64,000 nucleotides of DNA from Excoecaria cochinchinensis (Eukaryota > Streptophyta > Magnoliopsida > Malpighiales > Euphorbiaceae), in the NCBI GenBank assembly GCA_947683425.1, contig CANTUQ010000161.1, positions 682,001 to 746,000 of the forward strand, read 5' to 3'. Position 1 is the first letter of the stretch. Each line of letters opens with the position of its first letter. The notes under the pieces are model-generated. The model saw only the letters and a program-made list of their open reading frames with translations, did not search any database and was not told where the DNA came from. Shown in pieces: positions 55,206 to 64,000 of the stretch. The translations under genes and the position numbers were made by a program.

Positions 55206-57739
55206 TGTAACACCCCCTTCCCATACGTAGGCGATCCCATCCGAGAAGGAGTGAGATGCCGTATGAGTAAAGGTGCCACCAAGCACGTACAAAGTATAAC
55301 ATACAATCATTCATAACATACATTCAGAAGATACAGAATAATTAAAAACTTTATATAAAAAGAAAGCACAGGCTGATCATGCATTACTATAATTAAGCTA
55401 TTACAATAATGATCTGATCAACTAGCTGTTACAAAATAATATTACATATACAAAATATAGATACAAATGCGGAAGCTGATACAGAGAGTTCTATACAAAA
55501 AGAACCAATAACTGATACAAAACTGAGCCCTACACTAATCCCTTCTGTGTTGGCTTGATGACGGCGACTCTCCCAAATCAAAACGCCTTCCGCACCTGCA
55601 CGGGTAAAAACACCGTGCTAAGCGATAAACGCTTAGTGGGGAAACACACATAAATTATGGACGGCCACTCACAGTGGTCGTCAAGGCATAACACATTCAC
55701 AATGGCAGAATGCAAAGGTTATAACATAGATGCTATAAGCATGTTCATATTTAAAAAACCAAACATTCAGTTTCTCAATAACCATATTCATTACAGAATA
55801 ATCCAACATGCATTTCATCATTAAACTCATTCAGACAATTCATTTCATAGCAAGATCAGATCAGAACAATTCCATTAACATTCTAAGAACACCTGCTGAC
55901 TCTAGACAGTGGATAACGAGTGTACTGAGGGTACCTTACGGGTACGAATCGAATACTGAGGGTACCTCACAGGTACAAGTCGAATATTATATCATTTATC
56001 AAAACATGTTATTTATATACTGAGGGAATCTTAAACAAGATTCTATACTGAAGGGTTCGCGAGGAACTAAACGGGGACCTGATCGGGGTCCAAACTGAAC
56101 TGAGGGCTGCAGCTAAAAGACTCTATTAGGCATGCCTAACTATCCACTTACTCGACTCCAGCAGGTTATGCGTTAAACAGATCACATTTCAGAGTACAGA
56201 GTAGTATTCATTGGCAAATCATGGTATTATTCAAATTAGAGTATATACAAGTAGTATAGGCATTATACTACAGTATAAATTCATCCAGAAGAAAATAATA
56301 GATTTATTTTAGAGTCAAAAACTGGGAAAAACTCAGAAAAAGAGCAAAACGGAAAAACGGGCGAGATTGGCTAGTCACAAGGCGTGACTGGCCTCCTCAC
56401 AGGGCAGGTCACGAGTCGTGACTGAGGGTCACGTCTCATGACTTGCTCTGTTCCTCGTGGATCTCGCCTCGTCCCTCGCTGATCACGCGACGTGATCTCG
56501 CAGATCACGCGGCGCTCACGCAGGTCACGCGACGTGACTGGACGTCACGTCTCGTGACTTGCTTCTCTCTTCAATGGATCACGCGACACGCCTACACTCA
56601 GCCGGTCACGAGGCGTGACGGGGAGTCACGTCTCGTGACTTGCTTCATTTATGCGGGTCACGAGTTGTGACAGGCAGCCACAACTCGTGACCGGCCTCAA
56701 GCTGGCGAGGTCACGTCTCGTGACTTGCCTCTCTGTTTGGCGAATCACGCGACAGCATCAGCAAAACGGGATTTGAACCAGATTTTCCAGAATTTTTCCC
56801 AGAACGAAATCAATCAATCTAAATTAGCTTAAAAACCACTCAAACCAGTACTTACCTTCCAGAATAATATCCCAATTCACATAATCAATTTACATGCAAC
56901 TCAATTTAGCATTTTAAACAACCAAATCAAGACTAATTGATTCAAGCTCTTCAAGAACAGATAAACCCTAGAATTTACAGTAAACATCAAAATCACACAA
57001 TTCACAATCAAATATTCCCAAACCTGTAATCTAAGCTTCTCTATCACTTAGCTCCACTAGGACCAGCAACTTCTTTGCCCTTAGGTTCGCGAGGAGCTTC
57101 AACTAATCACAAATTCAACAAGAACATTCAACAAAACAACCCTAAGTTAAACCTAACTCAAGGAAGAAGATGAAAATGAAATAAAGGGAAACTAAGATGA
57201 GAATTGCAGTGACTTACCAAGTTAGAAGCAAGAGTGACTAATTTCCACTACCACAATTTGATCTACAGCAAGTAGCAATTAGGAAAGGGAAAAGAAGAAG
57301 AAGATGGAGCTAGAAAGGGAAAAACGTGAATTGATCTTCCCCTCACTCATACTTCTTTTCTTTATTCATTTCCCTAACCTAATACATATGTCAATTTCTT
57401 GGTGGTGGAATTTAATCACTCACACCCTAACTCAACACATCACACACACCAAATGCAACCTCACTTAAATGTATTCTACTATGGTAAAAGCAAATGCACA
57501 CAAATGATTCCCAACTAATAACACCCTAATATGGTATGCACAAGTGTACACAAGTAATTCCTAATTAATTCACACACTAATGCCATGTATGCACCCACAT
57601 AATAATAAAATCCCAAAATCATGCATTTTACTGAAATACCCTTATGAAATACTGTACACATGCGAATGCTTACACATACAGACAGACAGATAGACAGACA
57701 GACAGGCTCATTCTACTAGGGGGCAAATGGGGTGTGACA
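55206..57739 (-). repeat. E2 5' LTR
   Basis: The 2534-bp partner of 47941-50492, followed by target duplication AAGAA (57740-57744). Structured block 55597-56139, palindrome array 56368-56755, (GACA)n 57677-57703. Confidence 0.96.
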
Positions 57740-57744
57740 AAGAA

Positions 57745-57841
57745 GCTCCTGTTAAAAGGGGCTGCGATTCTGTCGGATAGCGATGGCAATGAATTCAAAG
57801 AACCGATCAATATTGATAGACTCAAAAGGTTCCATGGCTAA
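57745..57841 (+). pseudogene. E5 integrase C-terminal end (after E2)
   Basis: The frame resumes as LLLKGAAILSDSDGNEF and EPINIDRLKRFHG, then TAA at 57839. This is the usual Tat polyprotein end. The target duplication AAGAA supplies the Lys codons at the joint. Confidence 0.85.
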
Positions 57842-58227
57842 AGGCTACAAAATCAAAAGAAGAGAATGAAAGCCCCGCGGGTCGAAAACCGAAAAAAGGC
57901 GGCCTTGCTAAAATTGGGCGCCTCGTCAGGGTGAAAACCGAAAAAAGGCATCCTGGGAAAAATTTAGAGGCTTGAGAGAAAATATCCAATCATGAAAACC
58001 CGAGAGGGCTGATTGGTAACGGGAGTTGATGCTATCAAGATTTGGTTCCATGAATGAATGTAGTTTTGCATAATTGAATTAGTGTCAAAAAGGATCTTGA
58101 ATGCTGAAATCGTACTAAATTATACACAATGCTGTGAAATAAAATAAGACTTGACTTATTCATTTACATCGTTGTCCAATTCTGCTTTAAAAAGAAACAT
58201 ATTGCTCAAAATGTATGTAAAGCTAAA
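57842..58227 (+). other. E5 spacer after pol with GAAAACCGAAAAAAGG repeats
   Basis: Three short repeats: TCGAAAACCGAAAAAAGGC (57879), TGAAAACCGAAAAAAGGCA (57931), TGAAAACCCGAGAGGGC (57992). A related line is near 28070 in E4. No gene is seen. Confidence 0.6.
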
Positions 58228-59577
58228 CTATGCCCTACTACTACTCTCGCTAGCCAAATGCCTCAGTCGCCGTGTTTGGTTATCAGATGACGGGCTAAGT
58301 ATCCACCTCTTGTATGCGCTGGTAGAGGTAACAAAGTGGTTCCCGAAGGGAGGTATGATAGTCTTCAATGGAAGTTGGCTCAAGAGCTCATGATAGCTGG
58401 AGGCAAAAGCCATAAAAAGGACTCCACCTCCAAAGGATAGAGGGAGTCTTACCACATCCTGAGTCATTCCAAGTTGACGAGAGCAACGGGCCATGATGTA
58501 GAAGGTTGCCTCGTGAAGCCCGCATAGGGGAACGCATCTTGAAGACCCATCAATAACTGTACTGGATAAGGGAAGCCAAGCGTGCATGAAGCAAATATCC
58601 TCATCTGATATCTCACTGAATCTGGTGATGCCTTCGTCAGGGGTTCCAGGTAGGTACAGGCGCCGGCGAGGAAGAAAATGCTTCGTGGAGTACTAACTAA
58701 TGACCCTAGGAGGTGGCTCTGATAGCAGCTTCAATTTCTCTTGCAACCAAATATGAAAGAAGAAGCAAGGAAAAGTAAAAACCAAAGAGAATAAGATAAA
58801 AGGCAAAGAAAAGCCACTGGAGTAAGTTGGATTTACTTCAGGCAAAAATTAGGCATAGGGTTGTGTGAAAATCTGAAAGGACACACTTCCCGCTAAGAAA
58901 AGCTAGTGTGAAAATCCACAAGGGACGCACTACCTTTTAAAACAATGACATACCTAGAGTAATAAGGGGCTCCCAGAGAATGAAATGGTAGGCCCGGCAC
59001 AGACAGAGTCCAAATCCAAGATAGTTTCAGCCAGAATAAGGGGAAAAGGGGTCAGCCCATGGTGAAAATTGTCCAAAATTCCAAACAGACGAGAGTCTCC
59101 AAGCAGCTCCTCTGAAGTCACAATCAAATACTTCATCAGACAGAAAAGGAAAATGACGCTTACGCCGTATGAAGGAAGGTTAGAGAATTCATCCAGTGCT
59201 TCAATTAGAGGTTCTAAGGCAAATACAGGGCCCTGAGGAACTAGACGAGTAGCATCAGAAGGAGCTATACTTAAGGACAGGGCAATATCCCGAGGTTGAA
59301 CCAAACCACAGCGAGGAACGCAGGGTAAAGCACTAGGAGGATACCAGCTCCCGACAATAGCAGCAAGTTCTTCAGGCAGGGGGCATATTTCCTGGCAGGT
59401 GAACCTGAAAACATGAAAGCGAGGGTCCCAGAAATGGGTAGCAGCTAAAAGAAGGTTGTGGTCTATCCGGACTCTTCATAAAAATCTCAGTCAAGAAAGG
59501 GGGGCAAGGGTGCTGTTTTCCCAAGTTTGAGCATCGTCTAAGATACGGTGCATTTTAGGAAGAAGAGGAGAATTCAT
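58228..59577 (-). pseudogene. E5 antisense ORF, plant-mobile-domain-like, with probable intron
   Basis: Minus-strand Met at 59577. Exon 1 has stops near 59500, then reads DHNLLLAATHFWDPRFHVFRF, ICPLPEELAAIVGSWYP and LIEALDEFSNLPSYGVSV, ending TAG|GTATGT at 58954. Exon 2 resumes near 58739 after TTTGGTTGCAAG: KHFLPRRRLYLPGTPDEGIT, FSEISDEDICFMHAWLPLSS, CGLHEATFYIMARC and PPFGNHFVTSTSAYKRW, to the stop at 58228. The FWDP...FRF...E.CP pattern resembles the plant mobile domain (aminotransferase-like) proteins found antisense at the 3' side of some Tat elements. Role unknown. Several stops, so a pseudogene in this copy. Exon 2 start is uncertain by 1-3 nt. Confidence 0.7.
58738..58953 (-). other. 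Probable intron of the antisense gene
   Basis: Minus-strand GTATGT at 58953, then T-rich DNA (TTTTCTTTGCCTTTTATC) and a TTGGTTGCAAG acceptor near 58740. The coding pattern is lost inside and regained after. The junction base just before GT is TAG where CAG|GTATGT is the consensus. Confidence 0.6.
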
Positions 59578-60740
59578 TCCTCAGGGGCTAAAATCGAAGT
59601 CGCTAAAGGAAATAAAGAAGGAAAAAAGAAAAAACTTAAGAAAGGAACCTGCTATGAAGCTAAAAGGAGAGAAAAGGCACGGAATCCAAGAAAATGCTGA
59701 ATTTTATAGGATTGACCTACCGACGGCTAGCCCGTCCCTAACTCAGACGGTGAACCCGTCTGTAATTGTCCACTTGGCAGTCTTTACATCGTGGATATCA
59801 CGCACATTAAATAGGTAATTAATGAGGGTTAAAAGCGGAATCCAAAGAGATGGACAGCATTCCTGTCGGTATCTATATAGACATAAAGCCCGTCGGTACT
59901 TAAATTCTATATAAGGATGCAGGTACCGACGGACAATAACTTTCTTTCCTTTCTTTTGTTCATCGACGCTCTTCCCTTCCTTTTTCAATTACATTTTCCG
60001 TTTTTTGTCCTTTCGGTTGGTCTCCTTTGCACCAGTGTTTTGTTCTTTCTTCTTCAATGAGTCTCAACTTCCAGGTTAGTAAAATTCTTCTAGTTTTTAT
60101 TATTATTTATTTTATTTTATGGTGAGTAATTTAATTTTTATTTTTTGGATTAGTATAATTAGGAACCTTGCTAATTGATTTTAATTGCTGCAGTACAATT
60201 TGAAATGCCATGGTTATGTTTTTTTTAATGCTTTAAGCGCTTGAATTAACACATAGAATAAATAATTCAATTGAGATAAAATGCATGGATATATGCTGTT
60301 TTGAGAACAATTAATGATGGACGCATATTTATTTTTTTTAGTTAGATGTACAGACTTGGCCTTAAGAATGCATGAACATTGGAACCAATACTAAGAATTA
60401 GAAAAATGAAGCAAATCTGAAAATGTTGCACTGTTGCTTGGGGCCTGAGGCCTGTCCTTTTTTTTTGTTTTCTCATGCAGGAGGTTGGGCACACCCTTGC
60501 TGGGGTGCTGCTCAAATTTTTTTAATCTTTCGGTTTAACGTTGCATTGTTGCTTGGGGCCTAAGGCCTGTCCCTTTTTCTTTTTTCTATTTTCTCATGCA
60601 GGAGGTTGGGCACACCCTTGCCGGGGTGCTGCCCAAATTTTTTTAATCCTTTCGGTTTAGGCTCATCCCTGTCGGAATGCTACCTAATTTTTTCCGTTCA
60701 CAATTACGATGTCAAACTAACTGTTTACTTTATTTTCAGG
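59578..60740. promoter_or_regulatory. E5 divergent internal promoter region and 5' leader of the sense gene
   Basis: Between the antisense ORF start and the sense ORF start. Minus-strand TATA TATAAAAT at 59708-59701, about 125 bp before the antisense Met. Plus-strand TATA TATATAA at 59908-59914. Between them lie CCGTCGGTAG, GACGGGCTAGCCGTCGG-like and CAGACGGGTTCACCGTCTG-like motifs. AAAGCCCGTCGGTACTTAAA at 59885-59904 copies the E5 LTR module (39303) with one mismatch. A leader, a CCAG|GTTAGT donor at 60074/60075 and a TATTTTCAG acceptor at 60739 suggest a spliced 665-nt intron before the sense ORF. Confidence 0.65.
60425..60656 (+). repeat. Tandem 115-bp duplication in the putative leader intron
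   Basis: 60425-60539 and 60540-60656 both run GTTGCA-TGTTGCTTGGGGCC ... TCTCATGCAGGAGGTTGGGC ... TTTAATC-TTTCGGTTTA. A third, partial copy of the end (GGCTCATCCCTGTCGG...) follows. Each unit contains a CATGCAG acceptor-like site. Confidence 0.85.
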
Positions 60741-62832
60741 ATGCCACCGTGACGATATGCTTCGTACGATCAGCCTGAGCCTCAGGCCCCAGGATGGATG
60801 AGTGCCGAGGCCAGACAGAGGTATACAGCATTGGCTGAGGTGCAGTTCCGAGCTAGCCGCTTTATCTCTAGGCCATTCCTCGAGGCTCTAGGGATGGCAG
60901 ATGAGGTTGATGCTCTAAAGGTGGGTGCGGGATGGACTGAGTTTCTGACGCCTGCTTTTCAGACTCATCCCGAGATAGTTCGGCAGTTCCTTGCCACATT
61001 ACAGTACGGGGGGTACTAGAGGTTCGACACAGAGGAGGGTGTCATACAGTTTTGGATAGAGGGCCACCAGTATAGCATTACTCATCTGCGATTTGCATAG
61101 GCTATGGGGCTTCCACTTGGGCAGGATGTTATAGTGCCCCAGAGAGCAGTTAGACGCCACCACTGGGCGGCTATTGCCTTACCGGGAGTGCCGTATGACC
61201 ATGATGCAGCAAAGAGCACGGTACTCTCGTCACAGGCCCTTCGCTATGCTCACAGGGTTTTATCGAGCTCTTATTTGGGACGAGCTGGTAACCCGGGGTC
61301 TCTCATTGCCACAGAGATTTGGAGTTTATGGGCCATAGTGGCAGGCCAGCGGCTCAACATCAGCCATGAGATTTTGGTTAACCTTGTGAGAGTATCTAGA
61401 GGAACAGCCCCTGTAGTATATGTTGGTGGGGTTATTACTAGACTGCTTTTGAGATTAGGTGTCCGTCCAGATATCCTTAGGCGTGCCTTAGAGGAGAGGA
61501 TTTATGTAAACGCTCCGGCAGCTATTATGGTGGCTATGATATTACCGATACCAGGTCAGGCTGAGGCATATAGACTCCGTACTATTCATGAGACTGGACA
61601 TGCATTTATCCTTCCCCCACTAGAGCCAGTAGAGGAGCAGCCTCAGATGGAGCAGCCTCAGGAGCAACCTCAGATGGAGCAGTCTCAGGAGTAGCCTCGG
61701 ATGGAGCAGCCTCAGATAGAGCACCAGCCTCTCGAGCCCCAGTAGTACCAAGAGGACCAGCCTCCCCGATATCTAGAGCACCAGGAGGGTCAGCCCTCGC
61801 AACCACAGCACGAGGAGGAGCATCCGGGTACACCTTCTGACATGGGGATTGAGTTCACCCTGGATGACTTGTTTGGTACTCCTCCGGTGCAGAGAGTACA
61901 GAGTCCTACTCCTCCTCCACCATCGAGAGTACAGCGGACAGTTCATCGGGCACCTGAGAGGTTCAGTCCATATGCTAGAGCGAGGGACCCGGGGGCATCT
62001 ACTTCTACAGCTCCACCTCCAGAGCGGGCACCAGAGTCAGCTCCCCCTCTATTCACACCATTGACTCATCTAGCACAGCCAGATTTTACTGCGATTTTGA
62101 CTTCTATGTTCACATCCTTTGTGCACAGATAGGAGGAGAGAGATAGGGCCCTTCTCGGGCAGCTCGGGGAGCGAGATAGAGCCATTTTAGAGCGGTTGGA
62201 TCAGCAGCAGGGTGTCATCCAGGAGCAAGGGAGGCTTATTCACCATTTGAGACGGGAGCAGGAGAGACTTGTGGGTCAGTTGAGGCAAGAGATGAGGGCC
62301 TCCAAGGATGAGGCGACCCAGCGGATAAATGCATCTGTACAGATAGTGGATGAGTCAGTTGAGGCTCTCAGATTCAGGATTCAGGTCCTAGAGGGTGCCA
62401 TACCTCCCATTCCCCAGTCCATGCGAGAGTTTAGAGAGAAGACAGAGGATAGGCTGAGGAGTATGGCACCACCTCCACTGATCAGACCCTCCGCCTGGGC
62501 GATGCTTTCAGAGAGTTAGGGGGGTCATCACTGATATGATGTAGTTCATGACAGTATGTGCACAGCCTTTTCTTGATGGGTATGCTCAGGTCCAGTTCCA
62601 TCAGCAGGACCCAGCGAGGGCGCAGCCGTTATCAGTACCGGTGGCTGTACCTCCCAGATACCAGCGGCAGGCCAGAGCCTCGGCTGCTCAGCAGGCCGGA
62701 CCATCAGCCCCTCCTAGACAGCCATCTGCTCCAGATGCGGGACCATCTGCTTCTTCATCACGAGGCCAGCCGGTTCTTCTATCAGATAATGATGATGATC
62801 TAGAGGAGCCCTCAGACTATATGCCATTATAG
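60741..62832 (+). pseudogene. E5 sense ORF in env position: Athila-ORF1-like domain plus coiled coil
   Basis: Start ATG at 60741 just after a splice acceptor. One frame to about 62517 with stops at 60750, 61017, 61098, 61692, 61743, 62130 and 62517, then a frameshift to 62548-62832. N-terminal domain: RYTALAEVQFRASRFISRPF, FQTHPEIVRQFLATL, FWIEGHQYSITHLRFA, LRYAHRVLSSSYLGRAG, TEIWSLWAIVAGQRLN, VGGVITRLLLRLGVRP. This is the putative plant transposon protein / Athila ORF1 family, also in E3. A Gln/Pro/Glu-rich repeat (61630-61800), a Pro/Ser-rich segment, a long coiled coil (62133-62460, e.g. ERLDQQQGVIQEQGRLIHHL) and an acidic end (LLSDNDDDLEE) follow. No signal peptide or membrane segment, so it is not envelope-like. 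Function unknown. Confidence 0.82.
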
Positions 62833-63380
62833 ACTATTCAGGGAGTTCTTCTAGCTTTGTAGTTATTCTTTTGATGTAATCACATCTGTATATTGTGCAA
62901 AATTTAACCTCTTAGTGGAAAAACATTTATTGTTAACCTGTTAAAATTGCATATTATTTCTTCATAATTTAATTTTTCTTAAGAAAGAAATAAGATAATT
63001 GATCATATAGTAAAAAGGATGATAAATAATAAAGGGCAACATAAGAATGTTCATAAATTTATCAATCGAGTTAATTGACGTGAGAATTAACAAGAATCTC
63101 TTACAATACAGGAACATGGTTTTACACCAATTCGAAAATGACCAGCAGTGAAAAGGAAGGATAAATAGATCAAACATCATGTCCTTCAGGATCACATTCA
63201 ATATTAGATGAGAATCAACAGATCAAAATCGTACCTTGTAGATTGGATGGGGGTTAGTAAGGAAAGACGGGACTAGCAATATAAATTAGACACCACGCAG
63301 GCTGAGATGAGGCTGGCGGGACAGATTAGCCACTATGCATGCTGAGACGACGACAATGGGAGACTCGACGCATCGTCATC
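62833..63380 (+). other. E5 3' untranslated region before the minisatellite
   Basis: No gene. AT-rich to 63240, then GCAGGCTGAGATGAGGCTGG at 63298 and GCATGCTGAGACGACGAC at 63335, related to the E4 repeats at 30219-30715. Confidence 0.6.
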
Positions 63381-63381
63381 T

Positions 63382-63945
63382 GCACTTTGTAAGTCTAGAA
63401 CGAACTCAGTGTAGCTCAGGAGAGCAACCTTCGCGTTTTGCAAGTCTGGAGTAGACTCGACGCATCGCCATCTGCACTTTGTAAGTATGGAGCGGACTCA
63501 GTGTAGCTCAGGAGAGCAACCTTAGCTTTTTGCAAGTCTGGAGTAGACTCGACGCATCGCCATCTGTACTTTGTAAGTCTGGAGCGGACCCAGTGTAGCT
63601 CAGGAGAGCAACCTTCGCATTTTGCAAGTCTGGAGTAGACTCGACGCATTGCCATCTGCACTTTATAAGTTTGGAGTGGACTCAGTGTAGCTCAAGAGAG
63701 CAACCTTCGCGTTTTGCAAGTCTGGAGTAGACTCGACGCATCGCCATCCGCACTTTGTAAGTCTGGAGTAGACTCAGTGTAGCTCAGGAGAGCAACCTTC
63801 GCATTTTGCAAGTCTAGAGTAGACTCGACACATCGCCATCCGCATTTTATAAGTCTGAAGCAGACTCGGTGCAGCTCAGGAGAGCAATCCTGAGCAATCC
63901 TCACGTTTTGTAAGTCTAGAGCAGACTCGACGTATCGCTACTTCC
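63382..63945 (+). repeat. E5 92-bp minisatellite with 46-bp half-units
   Basis: Six units starting at 63382, 63474, 63566, 63658, 63750 and 63842. Each unit has two related halves: GCACTTTGTAAGTCTGGAGC...AGCTCAGGAGAGCAAC and CTTCGCGTTTTGCAAGTCTG...CGACGCATCGCCATCT. The last unit has a 12-bp internal duplication (GAGCAATCCTGAGCAATCCT). Minus-strand ORFs through it are artefacts. It lies just upstream of where the 3' LTR should begin. Confidence 0.93.
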
Positions 63946-64000
63946 ATGGAAAAAAGGTAAGGACTGCCACAGGTATGCGTTTCTTTCCTTTCTTCTCTGA

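Larger units (their letters stand above)
47941..57739 (-). mobile_element. E2: complete Tekay/Del-type chromovirus
   Basis: A 9799-bp element with LTRs 47941-50492 and 55206-57739, target duplication AAGAA, iMet PBS (55189-55200), one gag-pol frame (55083-50461) with two TAG codons, and a polypurine tract (50493-50503). The order gag, protease, RT, RNase H, integrase, chromodomain is complete. LTR copies differ by about 16 substitutions plus one repeat unit in 2.5 kb by eye (about 0.6 percent), the youngest insertion in the window together with E1. It lies in the integrase of E5. Confidence 0.97.
38848..64000 (+). mobile_element. E5: large Tat-lineage element with two extra genes, interrupted by E2
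   Basis: 5' LTR (38848-about 40989), tRNA-Arg PBS, leader, gag, protease, RT, RNase H, archaeal-type RNase H and integrase in the plus strand, split at 47940 by E2 and resumed at 57745. An antisense ORF, a divergent promoter region, a sense ORF and a 92-bp minisatellite follow. The last bases match the sequence that precedes E4's polypurine tract (GGTATGC-TTTCTT-CCTT...TCTCTGA), so the 3' LTR should begin roughly 80 bp beyond the window. Without E2 it is about 15.4 kb to the edge. It has no Ogre-type ORF before gag and no intron between protease and RT, so it is a non-Ogre Tat, Retand-like or a close relative. Confidence 0.9.

Noticed and set aside
57644..57743. ORF start upstream of the E5 integrase tail
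   Set aside because: The first part lies in the E2 LTR (GACA repeat); only 57745-57841 is E5 coding sequence.
60741..62832. Retroviral envelope gene in E5
   Set aside because: The position fits, but there is no signal peptide, transmembrane segment or glycoprotein-like cysteine pattern; the sequence fits the Athila ORF1-like family with a coiled coil.
63382..63945. Regular repeats resembling a CRISPR array
   Set aside because: The whole 92-bp unit is repeated with no unique spacers, and the setting is a plant retrotransposon 3' region.

Overview
The window is plant (angiosperm) repeat DNA with no recognisable cellular gene. It is built from LTR retrotransposons of the Ty3/gypsy superfamily inserted into one another, as in pericentromeric or other heterochromatin. 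Three lineages are present and can be told apart by primer binding site (PBS), domains and untranslated regions: Tekay/Del-type chromoviruses (PBS complementary to initiator-Met tRNA, chromodomain-like tail), Athila (PBS complementary to tRNA-Asp, CCHC gag) and Tat (PBS complementary to tRNA-Arg, an extra archaeal-type RNase H after the normal one). The window gives no safe basis for naming a species.

Layout, left to right. Element A is an old Tat element on the minus strand, about 7859 to 38060, and it hosts the first half of the window. It is split by three insertions. E1 (1-7858, minus, Tekay-related, extending off the left edge) sits in A's integrase. E3 (11192-22581, plus, Athila, TSD GTCTC) and E4 (22599-32437, plus, Tat, TSD 4 of 5 matching) sit in A's protease gene with only 12 bp of A plus the E3 TSD between them. 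E3 itself carries E6, a 3.8-kb solo LTR of the E1 family (15521-19359, TSD GTGGC). After a fold-back hairpin and an AT-rich stretch (38062-38847) comes E5, a plus-strand Tat element from 38848 to beyond the right edge. E5 is interrupted in its integrase by E2 (47941-57739, minus, complete Tekay element, TSD AAGAA).

Coding state. E2 is the best preserved: gag, protease, RT, RNase H, integrase and chromodomain lie in one frame broken by only two TAG codons. E5 keeps a long RT-RNase H-archaeal RNase H frame and most of the integrase. E1, E3 and E4 have lost pol and keep gag remnants. Between pol and its 3' end, E5 carries two further genes in opposite orientation: an antisense plant-mobile-domain-like ORF (58228-59577, probably with an intron) and a sense Athila-ORF1-like gene (60741-62832). 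A short region between them has a TATA box facing each way and repeats a 20-bp U3/TATA sequence of E5's own LTR.

The most interesting signals are non-coding: (1) the divergent internal promoter of E5; (2) an ordered chain of small stem-loops in the LTRs of three Tekay families, with paired base changes that keep the stems; (3) arrays of CG-rich palindromes in the LTRs of both Tekay and Athila elements, recurring upstream of the env-position ORF of E3; (4) an exact 10-nt copy of the tRNA-Arg PBS core inside U5 of every Tat LTR, placed just after a conserved hairpin; (5) a roughly 250-bp in-place inversion in the Athila ORF1-like gene. Boundaries come from LTR ends, target site duplications and frame continuity read by eye. 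Divergences are eye counts, not alignments.
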